Positions 1 through 6,160 of a stretch of DNA of 6,160 bases are shown here, piece after piece; the first letter of the stretch is position 1; the number at the start of each line of letters is the position of its first letter. Origin of the DNA: Actinomycetota bacterium (GTDB lineage Bacteria; Actinomycetota; Actinomycetes; Nanopelagicales; Nanopelagicaceae); contig WLMD01000097.1 of NCBI GenBank assembly GCA_009700405.1, forward strand, positions 1-6,160. The letters are read 5' to 3'. The notes under the pieces were generated by a model that was given only the letters and a program-made list of their open reading frames with translations, searched no databases and was not told the DNA's origin. Made by a program: the position numbers and the translations under genes.

Positions 1-1920
1 ATTGCAACCGGTTGTTGGAGCCCACGTCTAGCCGCAATGGCTGGAGCGTTCATTCCACTTACTCCTGCAGTCCACCAAATGAAAGACATCGGACCAGTCC
101 CATTCTTCGCCGATAGCAAGGGCGATATTGAATGGCCAATCATCCGCGACATGGATACAAATATGTACGAGCGCCAACATGGAACTGGTCTCGAAGTTGG
201 CTCATATGCACATAGGCCAATTCTCTACACTCCTGAAGATATTCCTTCTAATGCTGTTGCAGCGCTATCACCTACGGAATTCCCATTCACCCAAGTTGAT
301 TTCGATTTGCAAGATGAACATTCGCTCGAACTCATGCCATCAATTATTGGTGATGAGAATGTGCGAGAGAAGTACGCAATCAACGGAATTCTTTCGCTAA
401 CTCCGGATGGAATGCCGATTCTTGGTGAGACTCCAGAAGTAAAAGGACTATGGTCTGTCGCCGCTGTATGGGTTAAAGAAGGCCCTGGCACAGGAAAAAG
501 TGTTGCTGAGTGGATGGTTCTTGGGGAATCCGAGATTGATCTGCATTCATCAGATATCGCTCGCTTTCATGAACATCAAAAAGCTACCTTCCATATCAAG
601 GCGCGCACCCATGAAGGATTCAACAAGACGTATGGAATCGTTCACCCTAACGAACAATGGTCAAGCAATCGTAATGTTCGCCTTTCTCCTTTTTATGATC
701 GCGAGAAGGCACTGGGTGCGCAGTTTTATGAGACCGCAGGATGGGAACGACCATTCTGGTACTCATGCAATGAGCATCTCCTAGCTAAATTTGGCGAGAA
801 AGTTATGCCACGTACTTCTGAATGGGAAGCGCGCTGGTGGTCACCGATCATCAACGCTGAGCACCTTCAGATGCGCGAAAGCGCGGGAATTGTTGATTTG
901 AGTGCATTTGCGATTTTCGATGTGACTGGACCGTCAGCACTTGCAGTTGTTCAAAAACTTGCAGTGCGTCAAATGGATGTTGCAGTAGGTCGAGTTGTCT
1001 ATACGCCAATTCTAGGAATCAATGGCGGATTTAAGTCTGACCTTACGATTATGCGACTTGCGCAGAACCATTTCCGTGTAGTCACTGGTGGCGCTCACGG
1101 TATGGCGGATAAGAAATGGTTCTCTGACCAACTTCCTGCTGACGGGTCAGCGCACATTGTTGATCTCACTTCTGCCTACACAACAATCGGCGTGTGGGGA
1201 CCTCGGGCTCGAGACATTCTGGCTTCAATAACTAAAGATGACCTGTCCGCAGAAGGCTTTACATTCAGTACGTGCAAGATGATTGAGTGCGGTCCTTTGC
1301 GTGTGCTTGCATCGCGAATTTCATATGTTGGCGAACTCGGCTGCGAGCTTTACATTCCAATTGAACAAGGCGCCAAGTTATGGGATCTCATTTGGGAGGC
1401 GGGCAAGAAGCACGAAATGATTCCGGTAGGTATTGGTGTCTACGGAACAACTGGCCGACTAGAAAAGTCATATCGCGCATACGGCAACGAATTAGAAACT
1501 GAATACAACGTTGTTGAAGCTGGCATGCAAACTGCCAAGATTAAAGATCAAGAGTTCATTGGTAAGGAAGCCCACCTGCGCCACCGCGCAGAGAAGCCCG
1601 TAACTACCCTCTGTTCGCTGACTGTTGATGATCACACATCATCTACAGGGGAGAAGCGCTACATGTTGGGCAAGGAGCCAATCCTGACTTTGGATGGTGG
1701 TCCTATTGTGGATTCACATGGTCGCCGTTCGTATGTCACTAGTGCAGGGTCAGCCCCGTCACTTGGAAAACATGTGCTGATGACGTACTTGCCAACTGAT
1801 CTCGCAGTGATGGGTGCAAAATTCCTAGTGGAATATCTTGGAGAGAAATATCCAGTCACAGTTGCTGGTGTCGGATCCGCACCATTATTTGACCCTACGA
1901 ACGAGCGGATTCTTTCGTAA
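1..1920 (+). CDS. Dimethylglycine/sarcosine dehydrogenase-like flavoprotein with C-terminal GcvT folate domain (5' partial)
   Basis: The reading frame is open from base 1, so the gene starts upstream; the ATG at 37 is internal. The 639 visible residues (numbered from base 1) hold the end of a DAO-type FAD oxidoreductase domain (about 1-165, with LTPDGMPILGE at 133-143), a linker domain (about 165-290, with NVRLSPFYDRE and GWERPFWY), a GcvT aminomethyltransferase-like domain starting near AGIVDLSAF (295), and a GcvT C-terminal barrel to the end. From remembered Arthrobacter dimethylglycine oxidase (about 830 aa), His25 matches its His225, Tyr56 its Tyr259, and Asp347 (in GGFKSDLT) its folate-site Asp552; about 200 N-terminal residues, including the GxGxxG FAD motif, are off-window. 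The family oxidises an N-methyl group and transfers the carbon to THF as 5,10-methylene-THF, in the cytoplasm. The adjacent etfBA suggests a dehydrogenase passing electrons to ETF rather than an O2-using oxidase. The exact substrate (dimethylglycine, sarcosine or another methylamine) cannot be read from the sequence. Confidence 0.9.
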   Translation: MATGCWSPRLAAMAGAFIPLTPAVHQMKDIGPVPFFADSKGDIEWPIIRDMDTNMYERQHGTGLEVGSYAHRPILYTPEDIPSNAVAALSPTEFPFTQVDFDLQDEHSLELMPSIIGDENVREKYAINGILSLTPDGMPILGETPEVKGLWSVAAVWVKEGPGTGKSVAEWMVLGESEIDLHSSDIARFHEHQKATFHIKARTHEGFNKTYGIVHPNEQWSSNRNVRLSPFYDREKALGAQFYETAGWERPFWYSCNEHLLAKFGEKVMPRTSEWEARWWSPIINAEHLQMRESAGIVDLSAFAIFDVTGPSALAVVQKLAVRQMDVAVGRVVYTPILGINGGFKSDLTIMRLAQNHFRVVTGGAHGMADKKWFSDQLPADGSAHIVDLTSAYTTIGVWGPRARDILASITKDDLSAEGFTFSTCKMIECGPLRVLASRISYVGELGCELYIPIEQGAKLWDLIWEAGKKHEMIPVGIGVYGTTGRLEKSYRAYGNELETEYNVVEAGMQTAKIKDQEFIGKEAHLRHRAEKPVTTLCSLTVDDHTSSTGEKRYMLGKEPILTLDGGPIVDSHGRRSYVTSAGSAPSLGKHVLMTYLPTDLAVMGAKFLVEYLGEKYPVTVAGVGSAPLFDPTNERILS

Positions 1921-2678
1921 TGGATATCCTCGTTTGTTTAAAGAGAGTTCCATTAGCAGGAAGCACCTTCTTGCTCACTCCGGATTCCCGAGATATTAAT
2001 ACTGATTTTCTTGGATTTGGAATAAGCCCTCATGAAGAAAATGCTGTTGAAGCCGGTGTTCAACTTGTAGAACAGTTGGGTGGCACTTTAACGTTGCTCA
2101 CTTTGGGTCCAACCGATGCCGAAGAGCAATTGCGTACCCAGTTGGCTATCGGAGCAACACGAGGAATTTTGCTCGAAACCGAAGGCGAAGATTGGGACCC
2201 TCAGGCAACCGCCGCGGCGTTGGTAGAAGCGATAAATGCAGAAGAAACGAAATTTGATTTGATTCTATTTGGTGCCGAATCTGCCGATAGCGCTGGATAT
2301 CAAATTCACATTCGCGTTGCGCATGCACTCTCGCGTCCTATTGTTACAAATGTTAAGACTATGAAGATTGAGAATGGGGTCGCTCAATGCGAACGTGCCG
2401 TAGGAAGTGTGCGCGAACTCTATGAAACAACATTACCCGCAGTCATAACCGTGAGAGATGGTTTAAATATTCCACGTTATCCATCGGTTCCTGGTCGTAT
2501 CCAAGCTCGTAAAAAGCCAATTGAGCATAAGAAGCCAGAGCCACGCGTACCGAAATTAGAGAAAGTTTCGTTAAGCGTTGCTCCATCAAACTCTGCTGGT
2601 GCTCAAATTTTGGGTACTGGGGTAGAAGCAGTACCGGCTTTGGTGGATGTACTTCGCACGATTGGAGTTCTCGCATGA
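1920..2678 (+). CDS. etfB: Electron transfer flavoprotein beta subunit (EtfB/FixA family)
   Basis: This 252-residue protein has the usual EtfB length. It opens with the typical MDILVCLKRVP strand, followed by ISPHEENAVEAGVQLVE (35-51), an alternating alpha/beta core with LTLLTLGP (57-64), and LPAVITVRDGLNIPRYPSVP (172-191), the family's loop that contacts the partner dehydrogenase. The C-terminal arm (about 195-252) should wrap around EtfA. EtfB binds AMP and forms a heterodimer with EtfA, which carries the redox FAD. The ATG overlaps the TAA of the upstream dehydrogenase by one base (TAATG) and no strong Shine-Dalgarno is visible, so translation is probably coupled. The context marks it as the electron acceptor for the upstream flavoprotein. 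It is divergent: the usual acidic AMP-site segment reads ESADSAGYQ (120-128), and the family signature region before LPAVIT is altered (CERAVGSVRELYETT). Confidence 0.93.
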   Translation: MDILVCLKRVPLAGSTFLLTPDSRDINTDFLGFGISPHEENAVEAGVQLVEQLGGTLTLLTLGPTDAEEQLRTQLAIGATRGILLETEGEDWDPQATAAALVEAINAEETKFDLILFGAESADSAGYQIHIRVAHALSRPIVTNVKTMKIENGVAQCERAVGSVRELYETTLPAVITVRDGLNIPRYPSVPGRIQARKKPIEHKKPEPRVPKLEKVSLSVAPSNSAGAQILGTGVEAVPALVDVLRTIGVLA

Positions 2679-3631
2679 TTCTAGTTTTAGTGGATCATGA
2701 TCGTGGTGAGTTAGATCCGCTCTCACTTCGCGCACTCACTGCGGCTCGCAAGATTTCCACCGATGTTCATGCGGTTGTAATCGGTAACGATGGCGCTGCG
2801 CTTTCAGACATCTGCGGAGAATATGGGGCGACCAAACTTCATGTTGCGCAACACCCAGAGATTACGGATTACACGCCCGCAGCGAGCGGAAGAGCGCTGG
2901 CGCAACTTGTTAATTCGCTAAAACCAGAAGCAGTCCTTGCTGCTGGAAGCCCGCGCGGTAACGAACAATTAGCGCACCTTGCAACAATCTTAGATTTGCC
3001 AATGGCTGCCGAGTGCAGCGAAATTACACTAGGAAATCCTCATTCCGTTGTGCGTGCTCGATGGGCTGCCAATCTCATGGAGCAAGCCTTAGTTCATTCA
3101 GAGCTTCTCATCGCAACAGTTCTTGCATTTGCCGTAGAGGCAGAAGCATCTCCCGCTGCAATCGCCATATCGAATTTTGATGTAGTTCTGGAGCCAATTG
3201 ACCTTCAAGTTCGAATCCTTGGCCGCGGAGGAGAAGCAGAGCGGTCAGGTGCCTCACTCACAGATGCAAAGGTTATTGTTTCTGGCGGACGTGGCGTTGG
3301 CGGACCGGAAGCATTTTCCTTACTTGAGGAATTAGCAGCACTATTAGATGGCGCAGTTGGTTGCTCGAGAGTTGTGACAAGTTCAGGGTGGCGCCCACAT
3401 GCCGAGCAGGTTGGCCAAACAGGAACAAAAGTTGCACCAGATCTATACATTGCGGCCGGAATCAGCGGAGCTATGCAACACATCGCTGGATGTAAGAATT
3501 CAAAAACGATAGTCGTTATTAACACGGATCCAGAAGCACCAATCCTCGCGTATGCAGATTACGCAATCATCGGCGATCTTCACAAAGTTCTACCAGCACT
3601 CACGCAGGCAATCAAAGCAACGAAAGGTTAA
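2675..3631 (+). CDS. etfA: Electron transfer flavoprotein alpha subunit (EtfA/FixB family)
   Basis: The 318-residue length matches EtfA. The N-terminal domain (about 1-185) is the ETF alpha/beta fold and includes LAAGSPRGNEQLAHLA (88-103). The C-terminal FAD domain shows the expected series: SGGRGVGG (203-210), GCSR (229-232; GASR in most homologues), QVGQTG (245-250), GISGAMQH (262-269), NTDPEAPI (283-290) and YAIIGDL (296-302). The Arg of GCSR, the Thr of QTG, and the Ser and His of GISGAMQH are those that contact FAD in characterised ETFs, so it should bind flavin. With EtfB it would shuttle single electrons from the upstream dehydrogenase to an ETF:quinone oxidoreductase, which is not in this window. 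The ATG overlaps the etfB stop (ATGA) and has a good GGAG at 2664-2667, 7 bases upstream, which supports this start. No cofactor-binding motif looks broken. Confidence 0.95.
   Translation: MILVLVDHDRGELDPLSLRALTAARKISTDVHAVVIGNDGAALSDICGEYGATKLHVAQHPEITDYTPAASGRALAQLVNSLKPEAVLAAGSPRGNEQLAHLATILDLPMAAECSEITLGNPHSVVRARWAANLMEQALVHSELLIATVLAFAVEAEASPAAIAISNFDVVLEPIDLQVRILGRGGEAERSGASLTDAKVIVSGGRGVGGPEAFSLLEELAALLDGAVGCSRVVTSSGWRPHAEQVGQTGTKVAPDLYIAAGISGAMQHIAGCKNSKTIVVINTDPEAPILAYADYAIIGDLHKVLPALTQAIKATKG
3622..3627 (+). promoter_or_regulatory. Ribosome binding site that sets the fhs GTG start
   Basis: GAAAGG ends 8 bases before the GTG at 3636 and lies in the last codons of etfA. It is a purine-rich Shine-Dalgarno at normal spacing. 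It supports GTG over the in-frame ATG at 3552, which would overlap etfA by 80 bases. Confidence 0.7.
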
Positions 3632-3635
3632 ACAA

Positions 3636-5300
3636 GTGTCCGATATAGAAATTGCTCAAGCCACAACGATGAAACCAATTGGTGAAATTAGCGCCATGCT
3701 TGGAATAGATTCAGCAAACCTTGAGCCCTATGGTCACTACAAGGCGAAAGTTTCTCTTAAGTATTTGGATTCGCTTCCCATGCGTCCCAATAGCAAGCTC
3801 ATTCTGGTCACGGCAATTAGTCCAACACCAGCAGGTGAAGGTAAAACCACGACCACTGTTGGCCTTGGAGATGCCCTGCGTCATATAGGCAAGAACGCAA
3901 TGATTGCGCTTCGTGAACCCTCCTTAGGGCCAGTTTTTGGAATGAAAGGCGGCGCAGCAGGTGGTGGATATGCGCAAGTTGTTCCCATGGAAGATATCAA
4001 TCTTCATTTCACGGGAGATTTCAACGCCATCGCACTAGCAAATAATCTGCTTGCTGCTGTTCTCGATAACCATATTCATCACGGCAACGCACTCAACATC
4101 GATGTACGCCGTATTGCATGGAAGCGCGTTGTAGATATGAATGATCGCGCACTTCGTGACATTGTTGTTTCACTCGGTGGTCCAGGAAACGGATTTCCGC
4201 GTCAGGATGGTTTTGATATTGTCGTTGCTTCCGAAATCATGGCCATCTTTTGTTTAGCAACTTCTATTGAAGATCTCAAGTCACGTATCGGTAAAATTGT
4301 CGTTGCTTACGATCGTGACAAGAAACCCGTTTTGGCAAGCGACCTCAATGCACAAGGTGCGATGACGGTCATACTAAAAGATGCTTTCCAACCAAACTTG
4401 GTACAGACCCTAGAGCACACTCCTGCATTTATTCATGGTGGACCTTTTGCCAATATTGCTCATGGTTGCAATTCTGTGGTTGCAACAACTTCAGCGATGA
4501 AACTTGCAGATTATGTTGTCACCGAGGCAGGCTTCGGTGCCGATTTAGGAGCTGAGAAATTTATCGATATCAAGTGCCGCAAGTCTGGGCTTCGTCCATC
4601 TGCTTGCGTTTTAGTTGCAACAATCCGCGCTTTGAAGTTCCACGGCGGTGCTGACCTGAAAACAATTACTGAAGAGAATCTCGGCGCCCTCGAAGCAGGA
4701 ATGGCAAATCTTGAGAAGCACCTTTCAAATATTCGAGATGTTTACGGCATTCCTGTCGTTGTATCTATCAATCACTTCACAACTGATACAGATGCTGAAG
4801 TCGCACTCCTACGTAAAAAAGTTGAAGCAGTGGGTGGTCGAGTTGTATTGGCAACACATTGGGCCGATGGCGGGGCAGGCGCCGTAGATCTTGCTCATGC
4901 TGTTGTAGAGATGTGTGAGCAACCTAGCGAAGTTACTTTTGTTTACCCCGACGAAGCCACTCTCTGGGAAAAAGTCGAACTATTGGCGACCAAGGTCTAT
5001 GGAGCAAGTGAAGTTACGGCAGATGCCAAAGTCAGAGGGAGGATTAAGGAGTTACAAGATGCCGGGTATGGACATTTCCCAATCTGCGTAGCAAAGACTC
5101 AGTATTCCTTCTCTACTGATCCTTCACTTAAAGGGGCTCCAACGGGCCATGCACTAAATATTCGCGAAGTCCGTCTTTCGGCAGGCGCAGAATTTATTGT
5201 GATGGTTTGTGGTGAAATCATGACTATGCCTGGACTTCCTCGCGTACCATCAAGTGAACGAATTGATTACGTTGATGGGAAAGTGGTGGGTCTGTTCTAA
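3636..5300 (+). CDS. fhs: Formate-tetrahydrofolate ligase (10-formyl-THF synthetase)
   Basis: With the GTG start the protein is 554 residues, the normal size for Fhs (about 555-560). It shows the ATP P-loop TPAGEGKTT (64-72), ALREPSLGPVFG (91-102), the family signature GMKGGAAGGGY (102-112), the second signature VATIRALKFHGG (327-338), and MPGLPRVP (531-538). From memory of the Moorella enzyme, Phe381 and Trp409 match the residues that stack on the folate ring (Phe384 and Trp412). The enzyme interconverts formate + ATP + THF with 10-formyl-THF + ADP + phosphate in the cytoplasm. Beside a methyl-group dehydrogenase and an NAD formate dehydrogenase, the reverse direction (formate release with ATP formation) is the likely role, though formate assimilation is possible. 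A longer start at ATG 3552 would add 28 residues unlike the family N-terminus. The gene starts 4 bases after the etfA stop and overlaps fdsG by one base (TAATG). Confidence 0.97.
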   Translation: MSDIEIAQATTMKPIGEISAMLGIDSANLEPYGHYKAKVSLKYLDSLPMRPNSKLILVTAISPTPAGEGKTTTTVGLGDALRHIGKNAMIALREPSLGPVFGMKGGAAGGGYAQVVPMEDINLHFTGDFNAIALANNLLAAVLDNHIHHGNALNIDVRRIAWKRVVDMNDRALRDIVVSLGGPGNGFPRQDGFDIVVASEIMAIFCLATSIEDLKSRIGKIVVAYDRDKKPVLASDLNAQGAMTVILKDAFQPNLVQTLEHTPAFIHGGPFANIAHGCNSVVATTSAMKLADYVVTEAGFGADLGAEKFIDIKCRKSGLRPSACVLVATIRALKFHGGADLKTITEENLGALEAGMANLEKHLSNIRDVYGIPVVVSINHFTTDTDAEVALLRKKVEAVGGRVVLATHWADGGAGAVDLAHAVVEMCEQPSEVTFVYPDEATLWEKVELLATKVYGASEVTADAKVRGRIKELQDAGYGHFPICVAKTQYSFSTDPSLKGAPTGHALNIREVRLSAGAEFIVMVCGEIMTMPGLPRVPSSERIDYVDGKVVGLF

Positions 5301-5743
5301 TGCAATTTCCTGCGTGGTCGGAGAGCCAAGCGCTAGAAGTTATCTCGCGCACCTGCGATGAACCAGGTCCAGTTCTGGTGACATTGCAGGCAGTACAGAC
5401 GTATTTTGGTTATGTCCCCGATGCCGCAGTGGCTTTGATAGCAAACGCTTGCAATGTATCTCGCGCGGATGTTCATGGTGTGCTGACTTTTTACCACGAC
5501 CTTCGTACTGAACTTCCACCAGAGGTTTCGATTCATTTGTGCGTGGCCGAAGCCTGTCAATCCATGGGTTCGCGCCAAGTAATGGAAGATTCCAGAAAAG
5601 CTTTTGTAACTAATTCCAGTGTTGAGATTAGAGATGCCTATTGCTTGGGCAACTGCGCTCTAGCCCCAGCAGCAAGTGTGAACGGAAACCTTCGTGGGCG
5701 AGTCAGCGCCCAGTCATTAGTGGCGGAAGTTGCCAAGCTATGA
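5300..5743 (+). CDS. fdsG: NAD-dependent formate dehydrogenase gamma subunit, NuoE-like [2Fe-2S] protein
   Basis: This 147-residue protein has a short helical N-terminal part (about 1-70, with GVLTFYHDL at 60-68) and a thioredoxin-like [2Fe-2S] ferredoxin domain. The four cluster ligands are visible in the classic spacing: Cys81 and Cys86 (CVAEAC), then Cys115 and Cys119 (CLGNC). The short, lone-domain form fits FdsG of soluble molybdenum NAD-dependent formate dehydrogenases, where the cluster sits beside the FMN subunit FdsB. NuoE of complex I and HoxE of hydrogenases share the fold. The FdsB-type N-terminus of the next gene and the fhs neighbour favour formate dehydrogenase. The start is the ATG overlapping the fhs stop (TAATG), with only a weak G-rich stretch upstream; the stop overlaps the next gene (ATGA). 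It is complete and all ligands are present. Confidence 0.87.
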   Translation: MQFPAWSESQALEVISRTCDEPGPVLVTLQAVQTYFGYVPDAAVALIANACNVSRADVHGVLTFYHDLRTELPPEVSIHLCVAEACQSMGSRQVMEDSRKAFVTNSSVEIRDAYCLGNCALAPAASVNGNLRGRVSAQSLVAEVAKL

Positions 5744-6160
5744 CGATTGTTTATGTACCAGGAGATTCGGCAGCCAGATCTGTAGGCAGCGACGAAGTAG
5801 CAGATGCCATTGCAGTAGAGGCGCTCGCACGTGGTTTGGATGTTCAGATAATCCGCAATGGATCTCGCGGTGCGATGTGGCTGGAAACTCTTGTTGAAGT
5901 CTTAACAGATTCTGGACGCGTCGCTTACGGACCGGTGAGCTCAAGTGATGTTACATCCCTTTTTGATGCAAACTTTTTGAATGCTGGGGCACACACGCTT
6001 TCCCAGGGCGTAACTGACGAGATTGATTGGTTGGCAAAGCAAGACCGTGTAACTTTCAAAAGAATTGGAATCATCGATCCTTTATCAATTCCGGATTATG
6101 AAGCTCATGGTGGGCTCGTAGGACTGCGTGCTGCAATTGCAATGACGGCCGATGCAGTTG
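5740..6160 (+). CDS. fdsB: NAD-dependent formate dehydrogenase beta subunit, NuoF-like flavoprotein (3' partial)
   Basis: The gene starts at an ATG overlapping the fdsG stop (ATGA) and runs off the window after 140 full codons. The visible part begins MTIVYVPGDSAA and includes IRNGSRGAMWLE (about 39-50), VAYGP, and IGIIDPLSIPDYEAHGGLVGL (about 108-128). This is the FdsB-type N-terminal thioredoxin-like extension joined to the start of the NuoF core. It contains no cysteine, so this N-terminal region is not expected to hold a cluster. The NADH and FMN sites and the C-terminal [4Fe-4S] ligands lie beyond the edge and cannot be checked. FdsB takes electrons from the catalytic FdsA subunit through Fe-S clusters to FMN and reduces NAD+. 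A bidirectional hydrogenase or complex I NuoF is the alternative, but the NGSRG-containing extension fits FdsB better. The catalytic fdsA should follow downstream. Confidence 0.87.
   Translation, partial: MTIVYVPGDSAARSVGSDEVADAIAVEALARGLDVQIIRNGSRGAMWLETLVEVLTDSGRVAYGPVSSSDVTSLFDANFLNAGAHTLSQGVTDEIDWLAKQDRVTFKRIGIIDPLSIPDYEAHGGLVGLRAAIAMTADAV

Noticed and set aside
37..39. ATG at 37 as the true start of the first gene
   Set aside because: The frame is open from base 1 and the upstream codons already match the family. A start here would remove the FAD-binding N-terminus.
3205..3525. 106-codon minus-strand frame inside etfA
   Set aside because: It lies wholly within a well-conserved gene, its composition is Pro/Ser/Thr-rich as expected of antisense translation, and it matches no family I recognise.
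3552..3635. Upstream in-frame ATG as the fhs start (582 aa)
   Set aside because: It would overlap etfA by 80 bases and add 28 residues unlike the Fhs N-terminus. GTG at 3636 has a good binding site and gives the family length.
5300..5743. Reading as NuoE of respiratory complex I
   Set aside because: There are no other nuo genes, the following gene has the FdsB-type N-terminal extension, and fhs is adjacent.
5738..5944. Minus-strand frame over the fdsG/fdsB junction
   Set aside because: It is antisense to conserved FdsB sequence, with no recognisable domain or binding site. It is a shadow frame.
1..6160. CRISPR array, mobile element, tRNA, riboswitch or terminator
   Set aside because: Coding sequence fills the window, the largest gap is 4 bases, and no direct repeats, terminal inverted repeats or hairpin-plus-T-run structures were noticed by eye.

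Overview
The window is wall-to-wall protein coding on the + strand: six genes with no intergenic space longer than 4 bases, and both edges cut a gene. G+C is in the high 40s per cent by eye on sampled lines. The family types, especially the FAD/folate dehydrogenase followed by a divergent FixA-type EtfB and an EtfA, resemble actinobacterial C1 operons as I remember them. With the moderate G+C and very tight packing, a streamlined planktonic actinobacterium (for example a freshwater acI/Nanopelagicales type) is a plausible but unproven host.

Layout: 1-1920, a dimethylglycine/sarcosine dehydrogenase-like flavoprotein with a C-terminal GcvT-like folate domain (5' end missing); 1920-2678, etfB; 2675-3631, etfA; 3636-5300, fhs (formate-tetrahydrofolate ligase, GTG start); 5300-5743, fdsG-like [2Fe-2S] gamma subunit of an NAD-dependent formate dehydrogenase; 5740-6160, the first 140 residues of the fdsB-like beta subunit (3' end missing). 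Four of five junctions overlap by 1 or 4 bases (TAATG or ATGA). The fifth has a 4-base gap and a clear ribosome binding site. No promoter, terminator, RNA gene, repeat or mobile element was seen.

How the genes fit together: the dehydrogenase would oxidatively demethylate an N-methylated amine such as dimethylglycine or sarcosine. Electrons would go to EtfAB and the one-carbon unit to tetrahydrofolate as 5,10-methylene-THF. After conversion to 10-formyl-THF by FolD (not in the window), Fhs run in reverse would release formate and make ATP. The Fds formate dehydrogenase would then oxidise formate to CO2 and make NADH. The window therefore reads as an operon for burning methyl groups for energy. 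All the gene families are known; the interest lies in the arrangement and in a few family-level sequence deviations.
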